Origin: Rostratula benghalensis
Lineage: Eukaryota; Chordata; Aves; Charadriiformes; Rostratulidae
Reading direction: 5' to 3'
Assembly (NCBI GenBank): GCA_013399305.1
Contig: VXAI01000137.1
Span: 765,592 to 829,591 of the forward strand
Length of the DNA stretch: 64,000 nt
Shown here: positions 1 through 11,922 of the stretch, in pieces
Numbering within the stretch: the stretch's first letter is position 1
How the letters are laid out: each line of letters begins with the position of its first letter
Made by a program: the position numbers and the translations under genes
Notes under the pieces: model-generated
Databases searched by the model: none
What the model was told of the DNA's origin: nothing
Seen by the model: only the letters and a program-made list of their open reading frames with translations

Positions 1-86
1 ACCTTTGAGTTCCCACCCCCCTGCCCTGAGCAGGGACACCTCCCACCAGACCAGGTTGCTCAAAGCCCCATCCAGCCTGGTCTTAA
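1..86 (-). mobile_element. CR1 LINE 3' fragment, cut by the window edge
   Basis: Complement of the CR1 3' block, with CAGGGACACCTCCCACCAGA and GGTTGCTCAAAGCCCCATCC. Its terminal octamer repeats would lie left of base 1. Homology stops near 86, where AT-rich sequence begins. Confidence 0.85.
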
Positions 87-1190
87 TCAGAGCTTATTTA
101 AATGCATCAGTTGGACTTATTTAAATACATCCTTTTAAAAATGGATCCTGGAATAAATCATGTAAGCTTTTGAGGGTGTCTAAATATTAGCACTGCACCT
201 AGGAGGGATCTGAACATCTCTTACTCTACTCTCTCTTGAGGAAATGATGGAAGACCCAAGCCAACTCTTAGCCAGAGCTGCCTGACACTGGTTCCCTGCG
301 CAAGCAATGGAAAGGAGGGGCTGGAAGCCCAAGTTCACCACCACAGCATGTGATTAGATTATTTTCAAATGGATATTGGGCATCAAGAAAGGAGGCCAGT
401 GCTTTTCTACTTAAAGGAAAGGACTGGGTATCAGAAGAGACAAGCAAAGCAACATGATTCTTTGGACAAGTCAAGCATCCCTGGCCATACTGGAAGCACT
501 GGCATGTACACGCTGTCCCATACTATTAAAATGAAAACCCTGACTTCCAGCATCTTTTAATGCATGATTCACCATTTGCCCTATGATTTCTTTTTATGAG
601 TTCCCCCGTGGGCTGATAATCTCCGGTTCTGCTTAAAAACACCTCCAAGACAAATTATTGGTTTTAAGGGCAGTAACTTAAGAAAAGGCAAGGAACATCC
701 CTTACAACACGAGCTGACATCTGTAATGCATGGCCTTTCCCAGAAAACTAATAAAAGAGAGCCCAGCTGATGCCGAGAAGATACTTTCTCTGCATACAGG
801 GGGAAAAAACGTAGCACTTTCCTTATGCCCAGCTGAACGTGCCCGTTGTCTGTGTGTGTTGTGCTTGTGGTATATATCCATATGTACCAGGCATCTGTTT
901 GTGCGCCTGCTGCAAAAAATATGTTATGGATATAGCTTTCTAAATGCACACGCTGTACCAGTGCGTGAGACACACACTATGGGTGTTTGGTGTACACGTG
1001 TGATGTGTCTCTCCCATCATGTAAGGAAGCACGTGGTAGATTTGTGTGCACACAAACAAGTGCCGCACTCCTGACAAGTGGCGTTTGAAGACGGGATGTT
1101 GGTGGGCATCTGTGGGCCATGACTGCAGGCGTTCACACGCCGATCGTGAGATGCAGACATGAGGAGCACATCATCCTTGAGATGCCCGGG
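87..1190. other. Intronic sequence without a recognised gene
   Basis: No exon-like block with splice sites was found. From about 840 to 1075 the sequence is rich in short TG/CA runs (TGTGTGTGTTGTG, GACACACACTATGG), a decayed dinucleotide-type stretch. Overlapping open frames of 114 to 130 codons on both strands have no recognisable domain. Confidence 0.6.
92..135. repeat. Imperfect tandem duplication, period about 24 bases
   Basis: Two neighbouring copies of CTTATTTAAATGCATC / CTTATTTAAATACATC lie next to the CR1 end. Confidence 0.5.
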
Positions 1191-1706
1191 GAGACGCAGC
1201 TCTATCAGGGTTACGTTCCAGCTCTGGAGTCCTCGGCACAGGAATGAGGTGGACCTGTTGGAACGGGTCCAGCAGAGGGCCAACAAAGACGATCAGAGGG
1301 CTGGAGCCACTCTGCTGTGAGAACTGGGGTTGTTCAGACTGGGGAAGAGAAGGCTCCAGGAAGATCTTACAGAAGACTTCCAGTACCTAAAGGGTCTACA
1401 GAAGAAATGAGGAGGGACTCCTGATGAGAGAATGGAGTGACAGGACAAGGGGGAACGACTTTAAACTGAAAGAGGGGGAATTCAGATTAGATATTAGGAA
1501 GAAATTCTTTCCTTTGAGGGTGGGGAGACACTGGCCCAGGTTGCCTACAGAAGTTGTGGCTGCCTGGTCCCTGGAGGTGTTCAAGGCCAGGCTGGATGGG
1601 GCTTTGAGCAACCTGGTCTGGTGGGAGGTGTCCCTGCCTTGGGCAGGTTTTGGAACTCTACGATCTTTAAGGTCCCTTCCAACCCAAAACATTCTGTGAT
1701 TCTATT
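1191..1706 (+). mobile_element. CR1 LINE, 5'-truncated
   Basis: Forward CR1 of about 515 bases. It contains the GATCAGAGGGCTGGAG segment, a block reading GAAATTCTTTCC, the TGGATGGGGCTTTGAGCAAC core, the GGTCCCTTCC segment and the terminal ATTCTGTGATTCTATT at 1691-1706. Relative to the gene on the minus strand it is antisense. Many substitutions and small indels indicate a neutral, old copy. The 5' edge is approximate. Confidence 0.92.
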
Positions 1707-3354
1707 AGACTGCATCTATTGTATTTATGCAAACCTGTGTGTGCTGCATGTTTTGTGAAGCTTCTGCACTGTGTATTTTATGAGAACATGCCCTGTGCTG
1801 TGCACTTATCCTCTACTGGTAATCTAGATTGAGGCGATCCAGATCACATGAGTTTTGGAATATTAATGCTCATTACATAGAGTACAGGTATCCCACACTC
1901 TGTGTATCCCACACTCTGCCATGCACGTGTGCTCAGAGTGTTTCAGATTCCACACAGTGTCCAACCTGTGAGGATAAGGGGGTTCTTGATAGGAAAAAGT
2001 CCCTTGAAAGTCTGGTAAGAAGTGCTCTGTGTAAATACACCCATGTCACCGTCAGAGACACGAGACATTTCCATTGCTGGAGGGAAAATAATTTATGTAG
2101 CTGCACATTAAGTTTGTCAAACAAGTCAGAGAAAGGAAGATCCATCTTGCATGAAATCTCCAGGATGTGGATGGAAAAAGCAGCAGCCTGGAAAGCTCTG
2201 TGTGCGTGAAACACACCGAGCCTTCACTCACTCTCTCACTCCTTCCAAAAAATGTTATGAGCAATGTGGGAGGGAAGAGGATGGGGAAAAGGAAGAAATG
2301 AGTAAAAGAGGAAGTTATGAGTATGAACAGAAGAAAACAGTTTAAAAAAAAAAAAAAACATTTTGTGGGTCCCCTTTTAACAGAAGATACAGCTGTGAAT
2401 GTGGTCAGAGCAGATGGGTGGTCACCCCACCCTGGCAATGTAGGTTGTCCCACTTCCATCTCATCTCTCACCTCCTGAGTGTCTTATTTTCTTAGAGTGA
2501 CATAAGAACTAATGTTCTACTGTCAGAAACAGCTGCTAATTTCTTTAGCACAAGTTTCAGTGTTCTGGACCTCCATGGGAACTCAGACTTGGTAGGTCCA
2601 GCTCCCATCCCAACAATGAGCCCATCAGCCAGTTCTGACCTATTTCTTGCTCCTTTGTACCTGTGTCTTTGTGTATAAAATATTAACAGGATAGAGCAGG
2701 GTGGATCAAATTGCCACCTTTTATTGGATCAACTCAAAATTCAATAAATCAGGCACAGTTTGGGATCAGACTTGAATATCTAGAGTGTTTCCATTCCTAA
2801 ATACATGCCTGTCTTTCCCAGACATATCAGCTGATTATTAGATCTACTACAGGGGGACACTTCTATTTAACTCATTTTCTCTAAATTTGTCAGCTGATTT
2901 GTAGATAAGGAAAAAAATTACACACACTTTCCTAAGATAAACAGGCTATTTTTTTTTCTGTTTTGCTTAATTATTATTAACTCTAAGCACATGCTGCATT
3001 CCACTTTAGCACGTGCTGCTAAGGATGGGCTTGTCCGGGAAGAGCAAAATTAAAACCCTTCCATAAGTACAGCACCAAGAGATTTAAGACCATTTTGTTG
3101 AGTCAGATTGAACAGTTTCATTGCCACTCTGTAAGTCTGACAAGATTTGGCCAAGGCATGTGGAATATGTCTCTTTTCCTCTGCTGATGCCACCAACTAC
3201 TCACATTTCAGCTCTGTGCCTTACAGAATGCTGTCATACCTCTTTCTGCAGCCCATCACAGTGTTATTCCAGGTAAAGGCTGTGGCTCCAGGCAACGTAT
3301 TGGTACCAAGATGAAGTGAAATCAGAAATTAAGTAGCCTGTATGGGAACTACTT
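1707..3354. other. Intronic sequence without a recognised gene
   Basis: Mostly AT-rich, with a 15-base A run at about 2344-2358 and short A or T runs near 2910-2960. Open frames up to 139 codons lack known domains and overlap on opposite strands, as expected by chance. Confidence 0.6.
1888..1919. repeat. 16-base tandem duplication
   Basis: GTATCCCACACTCTGT is followed directly by GTATCCCACACTCTGC, with one mismatch. Confidence 0.8.
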
Positions 3355-3709
3355 CATAGAATCATAGAATGGTTTGCATTGGAGGGGACCTTAAAGACCA
3401 TCCAGTTCCACTCCCACCAGACCAGGTTGCTCAAAGCCCCATCCAGCCTGGTCTTGAACTCCTCCAGGGATGGGGCAGCCACAGCTTCCCTGGGCAACCT
3501 GGGCCAGGGTCTCATTACCCTCACAGGAAAGAATTTCTTCCTAATATCTAATCTAAATCTCCCCCTATTCAGTTTAAAGCCATTACCCTCATCCCATCAC
3601 TCCACTCCCCAGTAATGAGTCCGTCTCAACCTGTCCTGTAGGCTCCCTTTAGGTACAGGAAGGATGCAGTAAGGTCTCCCCAGAGCCTTCCCTTCTCCAT
3701 GCTGACCAA
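3355..3709 (-). mobile_element. CR1 LINE, 5'-truncated, with internal deletion
   Basis: Begins with CATAGAATCATAGAATGG, the complement of the CR1 3' end, and runs through the core to CTTCTCCATGCTGACCAA. The segment usually present between CCAGTTCCA and CTCCCACCAG (the CCCTGCC...GGGACAC stretch) is missing, a deletion of roughly 25 bases seen by comparison with the copies at 34037 and 54113. It is sense with the plexin gene. Confidence 0.92.
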
Positions 3710-3838
3710 GATGGTGACTAAGAACTGAGTATTTTTTCATACAGATCATTTGCTAAATGGTGACAAAGCAATCAGGCCAGTTATGTCATGGATACCACCA
3801 GGTATGCCATGGATGGTACTTCCTTCACTAAAATAAGA

Positions 3839-3887
3839 TCATCTTATGGTCCATGACATAAGTCCATCTTATGGTCTATGGCATCTC
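3839..3887. repeat. Imperfect tandem duplication, period about 24-25 bases
   Basis: CATCTTATGGTCCATGACAT is followed by CATCTTATGGTCTATGGCAT. Related GGTATGCCATGGATGG words occur just upstream, so this may be a short degenerate minisatellite. Confidence 0.6.
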
Positions 3888-6784
3888 TGTACAATCTTGG
3901 AGGGTGTTGGGGCGATTGTAGGATATCAGCTCAACAACTGTGGTGCCTGAGCCACAGTTAGACATCTAATGTCCATCTCTATGAGGGTGATGACCCTTTT
4001 GGGCGGCCTGCTACCCAGGAATGCCAGACTTTGGCTCCCTGAACAGCAAACAGAAAGAAACAGCCAAGAAACATGTATTCAGCAGATGTATAGAGAAAGT
4101 GGTTTGAAGACAATTCTTATATTTCTGTGCTGGTTGTAGAGAGACAGCCAGGATCTGGTAGAACTGAAGAACGGTAGGCTGGATTGTTTACTGTGCTTCT
4201 AAAATGATCACAGTTGGTATGTGGAATATGGTTTGGGGCTACAGAGGGATTTTAGAAATTCCTGCAAGGTTTGTTCAAGAAACCCTTCTGCCAGCCTGGA
4301 CAGGTCCATGTGTCTGTCCAGCACATAGGAGACCACTCTCTCTGGGACAGCTGCCCTCGTGGAAGGCAGAGTTTGTTGGAAAGTGAAGCAGGACTGCTCA
4401 GCTCCGTGTGAAATCTCGGGCATTACACAATATGGGTGACACACTCCCTGCTCCTGAAACAGATGGAGTTAATTCTGGGCCAGCGTCTGCTTTGCAAAAA
4501 ACTCTCAGGAACGGCCACCCCAATGCTGCTGCTCAATGATTCATTGCAGCATTTGATTACTCCATGGTATGGCCAAGCAGAGTGCACCGAGTATGTCCTT
4601 GTCCCCCACCCCCACCAGCTCACGGCTGCTTCCCCAAAGGTCCAAGAGATGAGCCGAGTGGTGCAGGAGATAATTGCAGCTCTGCTCCTGCACTCAGACT
4701 GCCTGAGACCAAGAATGGCCTGAGCCTCCATTCTCGGGAAGGTGGAAGGGAAATGTTGGATTTGAAAGCTCCTGGCTTTTTATGGCTCGGTACTTTGTAC
4801 TTTGTGTGCTGCATGAATCGCTCAGCACTCTGAGACTGGAGTGTTCTTCCTCTAGACAAGATGCAAGACTCCCCTGCAGATCCCCAGCCATTTGCATGTG
4901 CTTCCAGTCCTCTCCTTCCACCCTTGTACCACTTAATTTCACTGCTGTGTTAGGACTCCCTGTGTGAGAACCACAACATGAAGGACCAATGACAGTCAAT
5001 GCAGTCATGCCCCGGGAAATTCCTCATCACTCTCAAAGTTACCAGCTCTCACTCAAGGACTTCTTCCACCTCCTCGCTGAGATCAGATTTTCTCTTCTTT
5101 TCTGAAGTGTTTTCTATAGGTGTAAGTTACAGGTTTAGACAACTTCATCACTGCCCATCCCTCCCTCATCAGAAAAAGGCACTCTGGTAGCTGGAAATAG
5201 GACACTAACTGTCCTTTGACCTTTACAACAACAACCAAAACTGGTTAGAGGCCCAAACAGTTTGGCTAGAGGAAAGAGATTTTATCCTGAAATAGTCTCA
5301 GGGTGAGAACAGTGCTCACTCCAACATCACACAGGACAGCTGAAGGGGCTGGGTTCAAGTAGACTCAGGATTGGGCCCTATAGCATTTCAAAACCCAGGC
5401 AAGTCTTGATTTCACCCTTTACTACATTCCAATATCTGCTACTGAAAACATCTGCCCATGCACACTATCATTTGTTTTTACAAATGGGTTTGCACTGATG
5501 AATTTATGGAGAGAGGTAAATGGGAAAACGTTTTGCACTTCTGTGATTATTTCATTTTAGCTATGCTCATATTTTCTGTCTCAGTAGGAATTTTCATCTT
5601 TTTTTTTTAAAAGGTTCAAAGAAAAAATAAAAATAGGACTTGAAGCTTGCCGGTGGACAAAGAATCATTGCTAAAAAGTGTAAGACCATTCCTCCCTTCT
5701 TCCCTTTAATTTGAATCAGCTTCTTAAATCTGGGGCTTTCTCTGTCTAGATCTGACCATTTGGTCATACAGACAGAGCACTGATAATTTGATTTCAGAGC
5801 AGAGAAAACCCTGTAGTTAGAGTGTTAGTTGAACAACATGCTGCTTTTTTTTGTTGGGGTTTTTTTTTGTTATTTTTTTCCAAATAAAATAAAAATATAA
5901 GAAATTAAATTATCAATTCCTACTTCAAAATATGTTGTAATGATTTTCTGCTTAACCAGCTGTCTGTACACCCATTCCAACACCCAAACACGTGCATGCA
6001 CACGGAAACCCAAACGCCTGTTCCCTTCAGGGCCCTTTCTGCACCAGTTTTCTGATCAAATATACTTCAGCCACCTACATCAACCTTTTTCCATTATCAT
6101 TGCAGGACCATTACAGGGTTTTGTAGCCTTTTCACTACCTCTAGTTCCCCCTTCAAAGCCTGTCTTTTAATTCCTACTCCATTGTCATAGAAGATCTCAT
6201 GACTCTTGCCAAAGAAAAGAGACACATTTTATTGCAATTCATCTCATCTCTCTCCAAGACTACCTCCTTTTCCCTCCATATCCACTGGTATATATTCTGG
6301 CAGGACCAGGGCAGTGTGTGATGCTGCAGGTCAGCACTGAATGGTACCTGCCCTCCAGTTTGCTTGAATATTGCCTGAAATTAATACAGTTGTCATGGGA
6401 AGAACAAAGCGCATCGCTACATCAAGGGAAATTGTAAAAGGGAATTGTAAAAAATCATCCATTCAGTTCCTGTTGGAAAATCTGCTGTACTTTTTTGTGG
6501 ATAAATCAGTAGAACTTACAAATGATCCATCTATATCCACATAGATATATTAGGAAACTACTATTAACCCCCAAATAAGTCTCTTTGCTGAGCATATAAC
6601 CCCCTGAGGATACATGGTAGTTTGCAATAGCCTTATAAATATCAGGCACCTTTGCTTCCTTATCATTATTCATCTCTTGGTGCCTTGAAATTCCATAATA
6701 AATATAACCATAAAAATAGATCTTAGTGAGAACTTCATTTGGAAGAACGTGGCTCATTTAAAAGTATGACCTGTCAATCTAACC
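3888..6784. other. Intronic sequence without a recognised gene
   Basis: No known exon. T-rich and A-rich tracts lie at about 5600-5640 and 5845-5900. Short frames around 4208-5008 overlap on both strands and show no family signature. Confidence 0.6.
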
Positions 6785-6936
6785 ATAGCATCATAGAATC
6801 ATTCAGATTGGAAAGCAACCTTGGGATCATCAAGTCCAACCATCAGCCCCACTCTACAAAGTTTTTCCCTACAGCAGATTCCCCAACACCACATCTCAAC
6901 CACTTTTAAACAGATTCAGGGAAATGATACCACCAA
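6785..6936 (-). mobile_element. CR1 LINE 3' fragment, different subfamily
   Basis: Starts ATAGCATCATAGAATCATTC, then has GGATCATCAAGTCCAACCAT and CACATCTCAACCAC, ending near a degraded CAGGGAAATGATACCACCA. The same subfamily recurs at 10813 and 51063. Only about 150 bases remain. Confidence 0.85.
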
Positions 6937-9900
6937 TGAAAGCTGGATTCAAAATACGGAACAAAAGCATTCAGTGACCACAGGAAATAATGTAAAAAAC
7001 TGGGAGAAGGTTGCAGCTGTGCAGGTCTAAAAGTTAGGAGAAAAGGTGATAGTAAAGAATTTTTCCCTTTTTATGCCTGACAGTCCTCCATAAAGGAATA
7101 TACCCATGATTTGGGATTAAACTGGAATTCTGTTGATTTTTTCCTCCCCTTACCAAAATTATATTAAAATAAATAATGAACATGGGTCAAGTGTTCCCAT
7201 AGTTTCATTTTAGCCTCCTGAAAGGAAGGGAAAGAAATGAACAGCTATATATCAGAGAGGGTAAAGACAGCAGCCATTTACCCAATAGCCTGCAAAATAA
7301 AATCCAAGATGCAGGACCATGGATCTGAAGCCCTTGACCAGGCTCAGAAGACCCATGTAGACAATCACAGTTACTGTCCACTGAAAGAAGCCACAGCACA
7401 CATTTTGCTGGTCTCAGTCATCCACTTACATGTCTCATGGAGTAGAAATTGAAAATGTGATCAAAGTCTGCAAAAAGATTAAGTTTGTGCATTTTTCCTT
7501 AATTGGTCTCTTGACTATCTTTAAAGTGTATTTGTTCTCCAGAGTGCTTGAAATCCACAAAAACGTACATACTTCCTTACCAAATGGACAGAGAGAATCC
7601 TATAAAGAGGCTAAGAATCCTATAAAGAGGCTAACTTTGTTTTTTCTTGGATTTTCTCTCTCCAGAACACAATGAAGATCTTCACTGCTTCCCAGGCAGA
7701 GCAGAAAAACTTCGAGTTTCCACAGTGGGAAAAAAAAAATAATCCTTTTTTCACCCCAAGACTAGAGCTGATGATTTGTATGCTGAAAGCAGAATGAAAG
7801 AGTACTGCAAACTGGACAGGGTTTCTACTCTTGATTTATCAAAGTTAGCTCTTTTCCTTAGTTGGGAGTCCCGAGGGACACGTGCAACAGCAGCAATCAA
7901 ACACTGAGCCCACACAGGCCTAAAATCCATCTAATTAGTCCACCTTTTCAGCCTGCTAATGGTTCTCTCCAAGCCAAATCACAAGCTGGCTTTCCCAGGT
8001 TTTTTTTCCTCTGCTTTCTGAGGCGCCTGTTCTTTCGGCTCTCATTGCCCTTGGTTGGAGGAAAGTCTGGAGAGGCCACTTAAAGAAGTGACAAACTGTT
8101 TCTGAACGTATTTGTCCTGGTTACCTAAGCTGAGTCCAGACAGAGGACAAATTAGATCACATTTGTCTGTTCCTGCTGCTTGCCAGACCACCATTCCCAC
8201 TCTTCTTAGCTCAGGAGCGTTATCCTGTCCTCCATATAACTGCACCAAATTAAGAATTATGGGTAGACAGAGAAGGAGAAATGTGAAAATAAACAGCCAT
8301 CAAATAATGGGGTTTGCCCAGAAAAACAAGAAGCATCAGCAACTCTGAGAAGCTGCCCTTGCTTCAGAAACACTTATGCAATGACTTGGTTCTGTTGTCT
8401 TGGAGCAGGATGCTCATCAGCAGTGTCCACCTGGACCTTCTCTTCTCCATGCTAAAAACACACACCTGAGGAAAAGATGAACACAAACATGGACATTGCC
8501 GTTGTGGATAAAATTCAGTGGGTGAAATGTTGATGGCTACATGGAAGCATGTCTAGGCTCCCTTCTTGGACAGTGGAGAGACACAGGAACTCCTGGAGAA
8601 GCATTTGTCTGATCCTAGTATAAGACACCTAAGTAAGAGAGATGGATCACAGTGTAAGAATTACTGTTTCTCCGCTGACTATCAATGGAGTCTCAGGTGA
8701 CAAATCAGAAATGTGACAGCTCCGTGGTAGACATAGATGAGTTGAACGTGGCTTGCTGTGCCTCAGTTTCCTATGAGCTCTCACCATTTGAGCACAGGAC
8801 ACTAGAATACCAAAGTCTGAAATTTGCTGACCACTGCCAAAAATCCCGATTTTTTTACATAGCTCCAGGCGCTGAGCAAAATGTGGGATGGGTTGATGAT
8901 CACTGGTCATTTCTTTTCTGTTGTTAAGCCTTGAGGATAACCCTGGCTGAGATATCCCAGAACATCACCTTAGATATGCAGACACCACGCTGTCAAGACA
9001 ACACTAGACATCCACACACCCCTATGGCTTCTGAAACTCCATCACAAAAAAAGCCCATGAAAGCCCACACTTGCCCAGTGAGGGTGTCACCATAGATTCT
9101 GCAATACCATCTTAACCCTACAAAATTAGTGGTCTGGAATAAGAACAAAGCTATAAAGAGCAATAGATTAGCTCTTCACATCTGTTCCTGAGAGCTCTAT
9201 CTGTACACGGCCTTTCTTACACCTGGTTATAGAACAACGCCAAATATTTGACAATTTCTATTGGGTTTGGGGTTTTTTCTATACTCTCAGCAAACATGCC
9301 ATTTGCAAGTTCTTCTTTGGGCAAGTTCCCAATGTACCTCACCAGTGTATATCCTCCAGATCACCTTCACGGTGATATTTTTTAGTCTTTCCCCAAGTGG
9401 AGAACACATCAGTCATCACAACACACATATCTTTGACTGTGGCTTATTTTATCAAAATTTGGGAATGAGTCCCAAAATTCCGGAGGGATCAGCATGAAGA
9501 GTCATGCAGAAACTTTATGTTCTTTCTTAGTTCCTCTTGCTTAACCCAAAATAAGGTATAGATCAACCAGAAAGTAAGAGACTTGGAAAGATGGAAACGA
9601 GTGATGCCGCATAGGACACAAGGTAACCCTAAGATAAGGCTGGGTGGAACCAGAAGCAGAGCAAGACTCAGGAGCACTGAGCATTAATCCATGCCCAAGT
9701 TTCCCTGAAACATCCCATTTAGTTCTGTTGTGGCTGTGCATCACCAATATATTTGGAAGTCCAAAATTCATAAAGTTCTTAACCACCTCCCTATGGATTC
9801 TCCCATTCAAGGTGGAACTTCAGTACCTGCTCACATTTAAGCAGGTGCTTAACAGCTCTCCTCAGCAGGAGCCTAATTGCATTGTGATTTGTCACCCAAA

Positions 9901-10019
9901 TGCCACAGGTAGCCATGTCTCCATAGGTGTGTTTTACTCAGAGATTTGAAGGACCACAAGTGCTTAAGCTGTATTTCTATTCTACCTATGGAGCCTGGGG
10001 ATCCAGTTAAAGAGGTGAA
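6937..10019. other. Intronic sequence without a recognised gene
   Basis: No exon-like block. Homopolymer runs are short. Open frames are at most about 100 codons and overlap on both strands. Confidence 0.6.
7595..7634. repeat. Perfect 20-base tandem duplication
   Basis: GAATCCTATAAAGAGGCTAA occurs twice in a row with no mismatch. A perfect copy suggests a recent duplication. Confidence 0.9.
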
Positions 10020-10440
10020 GCCATTAAAATTACAGGCATTTTAATTCTGTTCTAAGCAATTATATAAGCCCTATCTGCTTGTAGAGAAAGCCTCCCTGTG
10101 TCAGAGCTAATATTAATTTTAAATCTCCAACCTTTTCAAATTAATGTGAAACTGTAAGTTTCCACGTTCTTTGATTAAACATTCTGCTGTGTAATGACTA
10201 CTTTATTATTTCCCCCCTCCAAATTACTGATTGTTGTCTTACATTACAGCCTCATTGGTACTTATTAAATTAACAAGACTGTGAAACACTTAATGAATCA
10301 AAACTCATCAAGTGTTTCAAAAGTTAATAACTAATCTAAGGATTTCTTTTTACACTATATCTGCATGTGAAATTTATACATTCCCTACACAATCGCTGAA
10401 GTTCAGATGGTCCTAATCTCATGAAAGATTTATTACCGTA
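10020..10440. promoter_or_regulatory. Candidate conserved intronic element, homeodomain-site rich
   Basis: This AT-rich block has no CR1 or simple repeat and carries many TAAT-type cores (TTTTAATTC, GCAATTATAT, TATTAATTTT, GTAATGACTA, TATTAAATTAAC, CTTAATGAATC) plus a GATTGTTG word. Such composition is typical of deeply conserved non-coding elements near developmental genes, but conservation was not tested. Confidence 0.25.
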
Positions 10441-10812
10441 TAGCTCGGTGATTTATTCAACATTTGCTGAAGCAACACGTAGCATGTGTGGGGAAGGGAG
10501 GAGTGTCTTTATAAATTAATTTAATTTCCAGGGCTTATTCCAAGTTCTTGGGACCCCTCTGTGTGTGTGTGTCTGCAGACTCTCACTGAATAACAAATCT
10601 GCAGCTGTAAACTGGAAATTGTGGTGCATAAAGGATGGCCTAAATCCAGAGAAGAGTGACCGTACAGTGACAAGGGCAAAATAACGGGGAAGTTACTATT
10701 CTGTGTTCTAAAATGTGAGACCAAAAGGAAAAGAGTTTTTTCAGAGTTACGAAAAAGCAGATAAATCTTCCCATCAGATGTTGTGAAGAAACTTAATAGA
10801 TACAGGGGAGAT

Positions 10813-11174
10813 ATAGAATCATAGAATCATTCAGGTTGGAAGAGACCCTTGGGATCACTGAGTCCAACCATCAGCCCCATTCTACCACATCTCAACCACT
10901 CTGAAACACAGTCAGGGATGGGAACTCCACCACTTCCCTGGGCAGCCTATTCCAGGGTCTGACCACCCTTTCTGTGAAAAATTCTTTCCTCATGTTCAGC
11001 CTAAGCCTACCCTGTTGTAGCTTGAGGCCATTCCCTCTTGTTCTATTGCTAATCACCTGTGAGAAGAGACCAGCACCACCCTCTCTACAATGTCCTTTCA
11101 AGTAGATGTAGAGGGCAATGAGGTCTCCCCTCAGCCTCCTCTTCCTCAAACTAAACAGTCCCAGCTCCTTCAAT
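10813..11174 (-). mobile_element. CR1 LINE, 5'-truncated
   Basis: Begins ATAGAATCATAGAATCATTC and continues with GGTTGGAAGAGACCCTTGGG, a GTGAAAAATTCTTTCC block and a 5' part reading AATGAGGTCTCCCCTCAGCC. It is the longest of three copies of this subfamily here, at about 360 bases. A 93-codon minus-strand frame through it is a shadow of the element. Confidence 0.93.
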
Positions 11175-11795
11175 TACTATTCATAGAATATGGACTATAG
11201 ATTGTTGGGAAAGGTATGGATGTACAACGTGTAGCCCAGCAGGATCCAGCATGACAACATCCGTACTCCCAGGGTCAATCCATCCCTGGGCAGGCAGTCC
11301 CATACTTTACAACAGCTGTACCTTGATCCAAAAGGGCCCAAGCATCCCTGAAAACAACTGTTGTGACCCAAAACCACCAGCATGACATCAATGATACACA
11401 GACACAAGCGTCCTTGGGAGTGTGTAAGGTAGGGCATAGTGGAGACCCATGAGGGTGCACCCACAGGACACCATGGGCTTGTGACACATGCACAGTGATG
11501 CCTCCTGGGCTCAGAAAACACAATGGCATCCCATCTGTGTGAAAGGCTGAGACCTGCCACCAGCGCTGATGAAGCAGGAGGAGGGTGCGCATGTGGACCC
11601 ACCACTGTGGTGCATAGCATGGAGGGGTTGTCACTGGGATGGCCAAGGAGACTTATCTCCTTGATGAGGAGATACCCTCCACGGTCTTGGCATAAGCAAA
11701 ATGGTATCATTTGCAAGGTCTCTGTTGGAACATCCTATTGACACTGCCTATTGTGACATCTTGGCAAGCAGGAAGTCTCTAGAATCAATCTTCGA
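11175..11795. other. Intronic sequence with long chance frames
   Basis: A minus-strand frame of 173 codons spans 11195-11716 with an overlapping second frame of 123 codons. Neither has a recognisable domain, and the composition (His, Cys and Trp rich) is that of unselected frames in GC-richer DNA. I do not call a gene. Confidence 0.5.
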
Positions 11796-11922
11796 ATTAT
11801 AGAATTTTTTATGTTGGAAGGGACTTTTAAGATCATTATGTCCAGCCACTAACCTAACACTGCCAAAACCACCACTAAACCGTGTCCTTCACCACCAAGT
11901 CTACATTACTGCTCTTTTGAGA
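11796..11922 (-). mobile_element. CR1-like LINE 3' fragment, divergent
   Basis: TATAGAATTTTTTATGTTGG, then GATCATTATGTCCAGCCACT and AACACTGCCAAAACCACCAC match the 3' block of an older CR1 subfamily. The left octamer is degraded and the right end is uncertain. Confidence 0.7.

Noticed and set aside
11195..11716. 173-codon minus-strand frame
   Set aside because: No recognisable domain, no supporting splice or homology signal, and overlapping frames in other phases.
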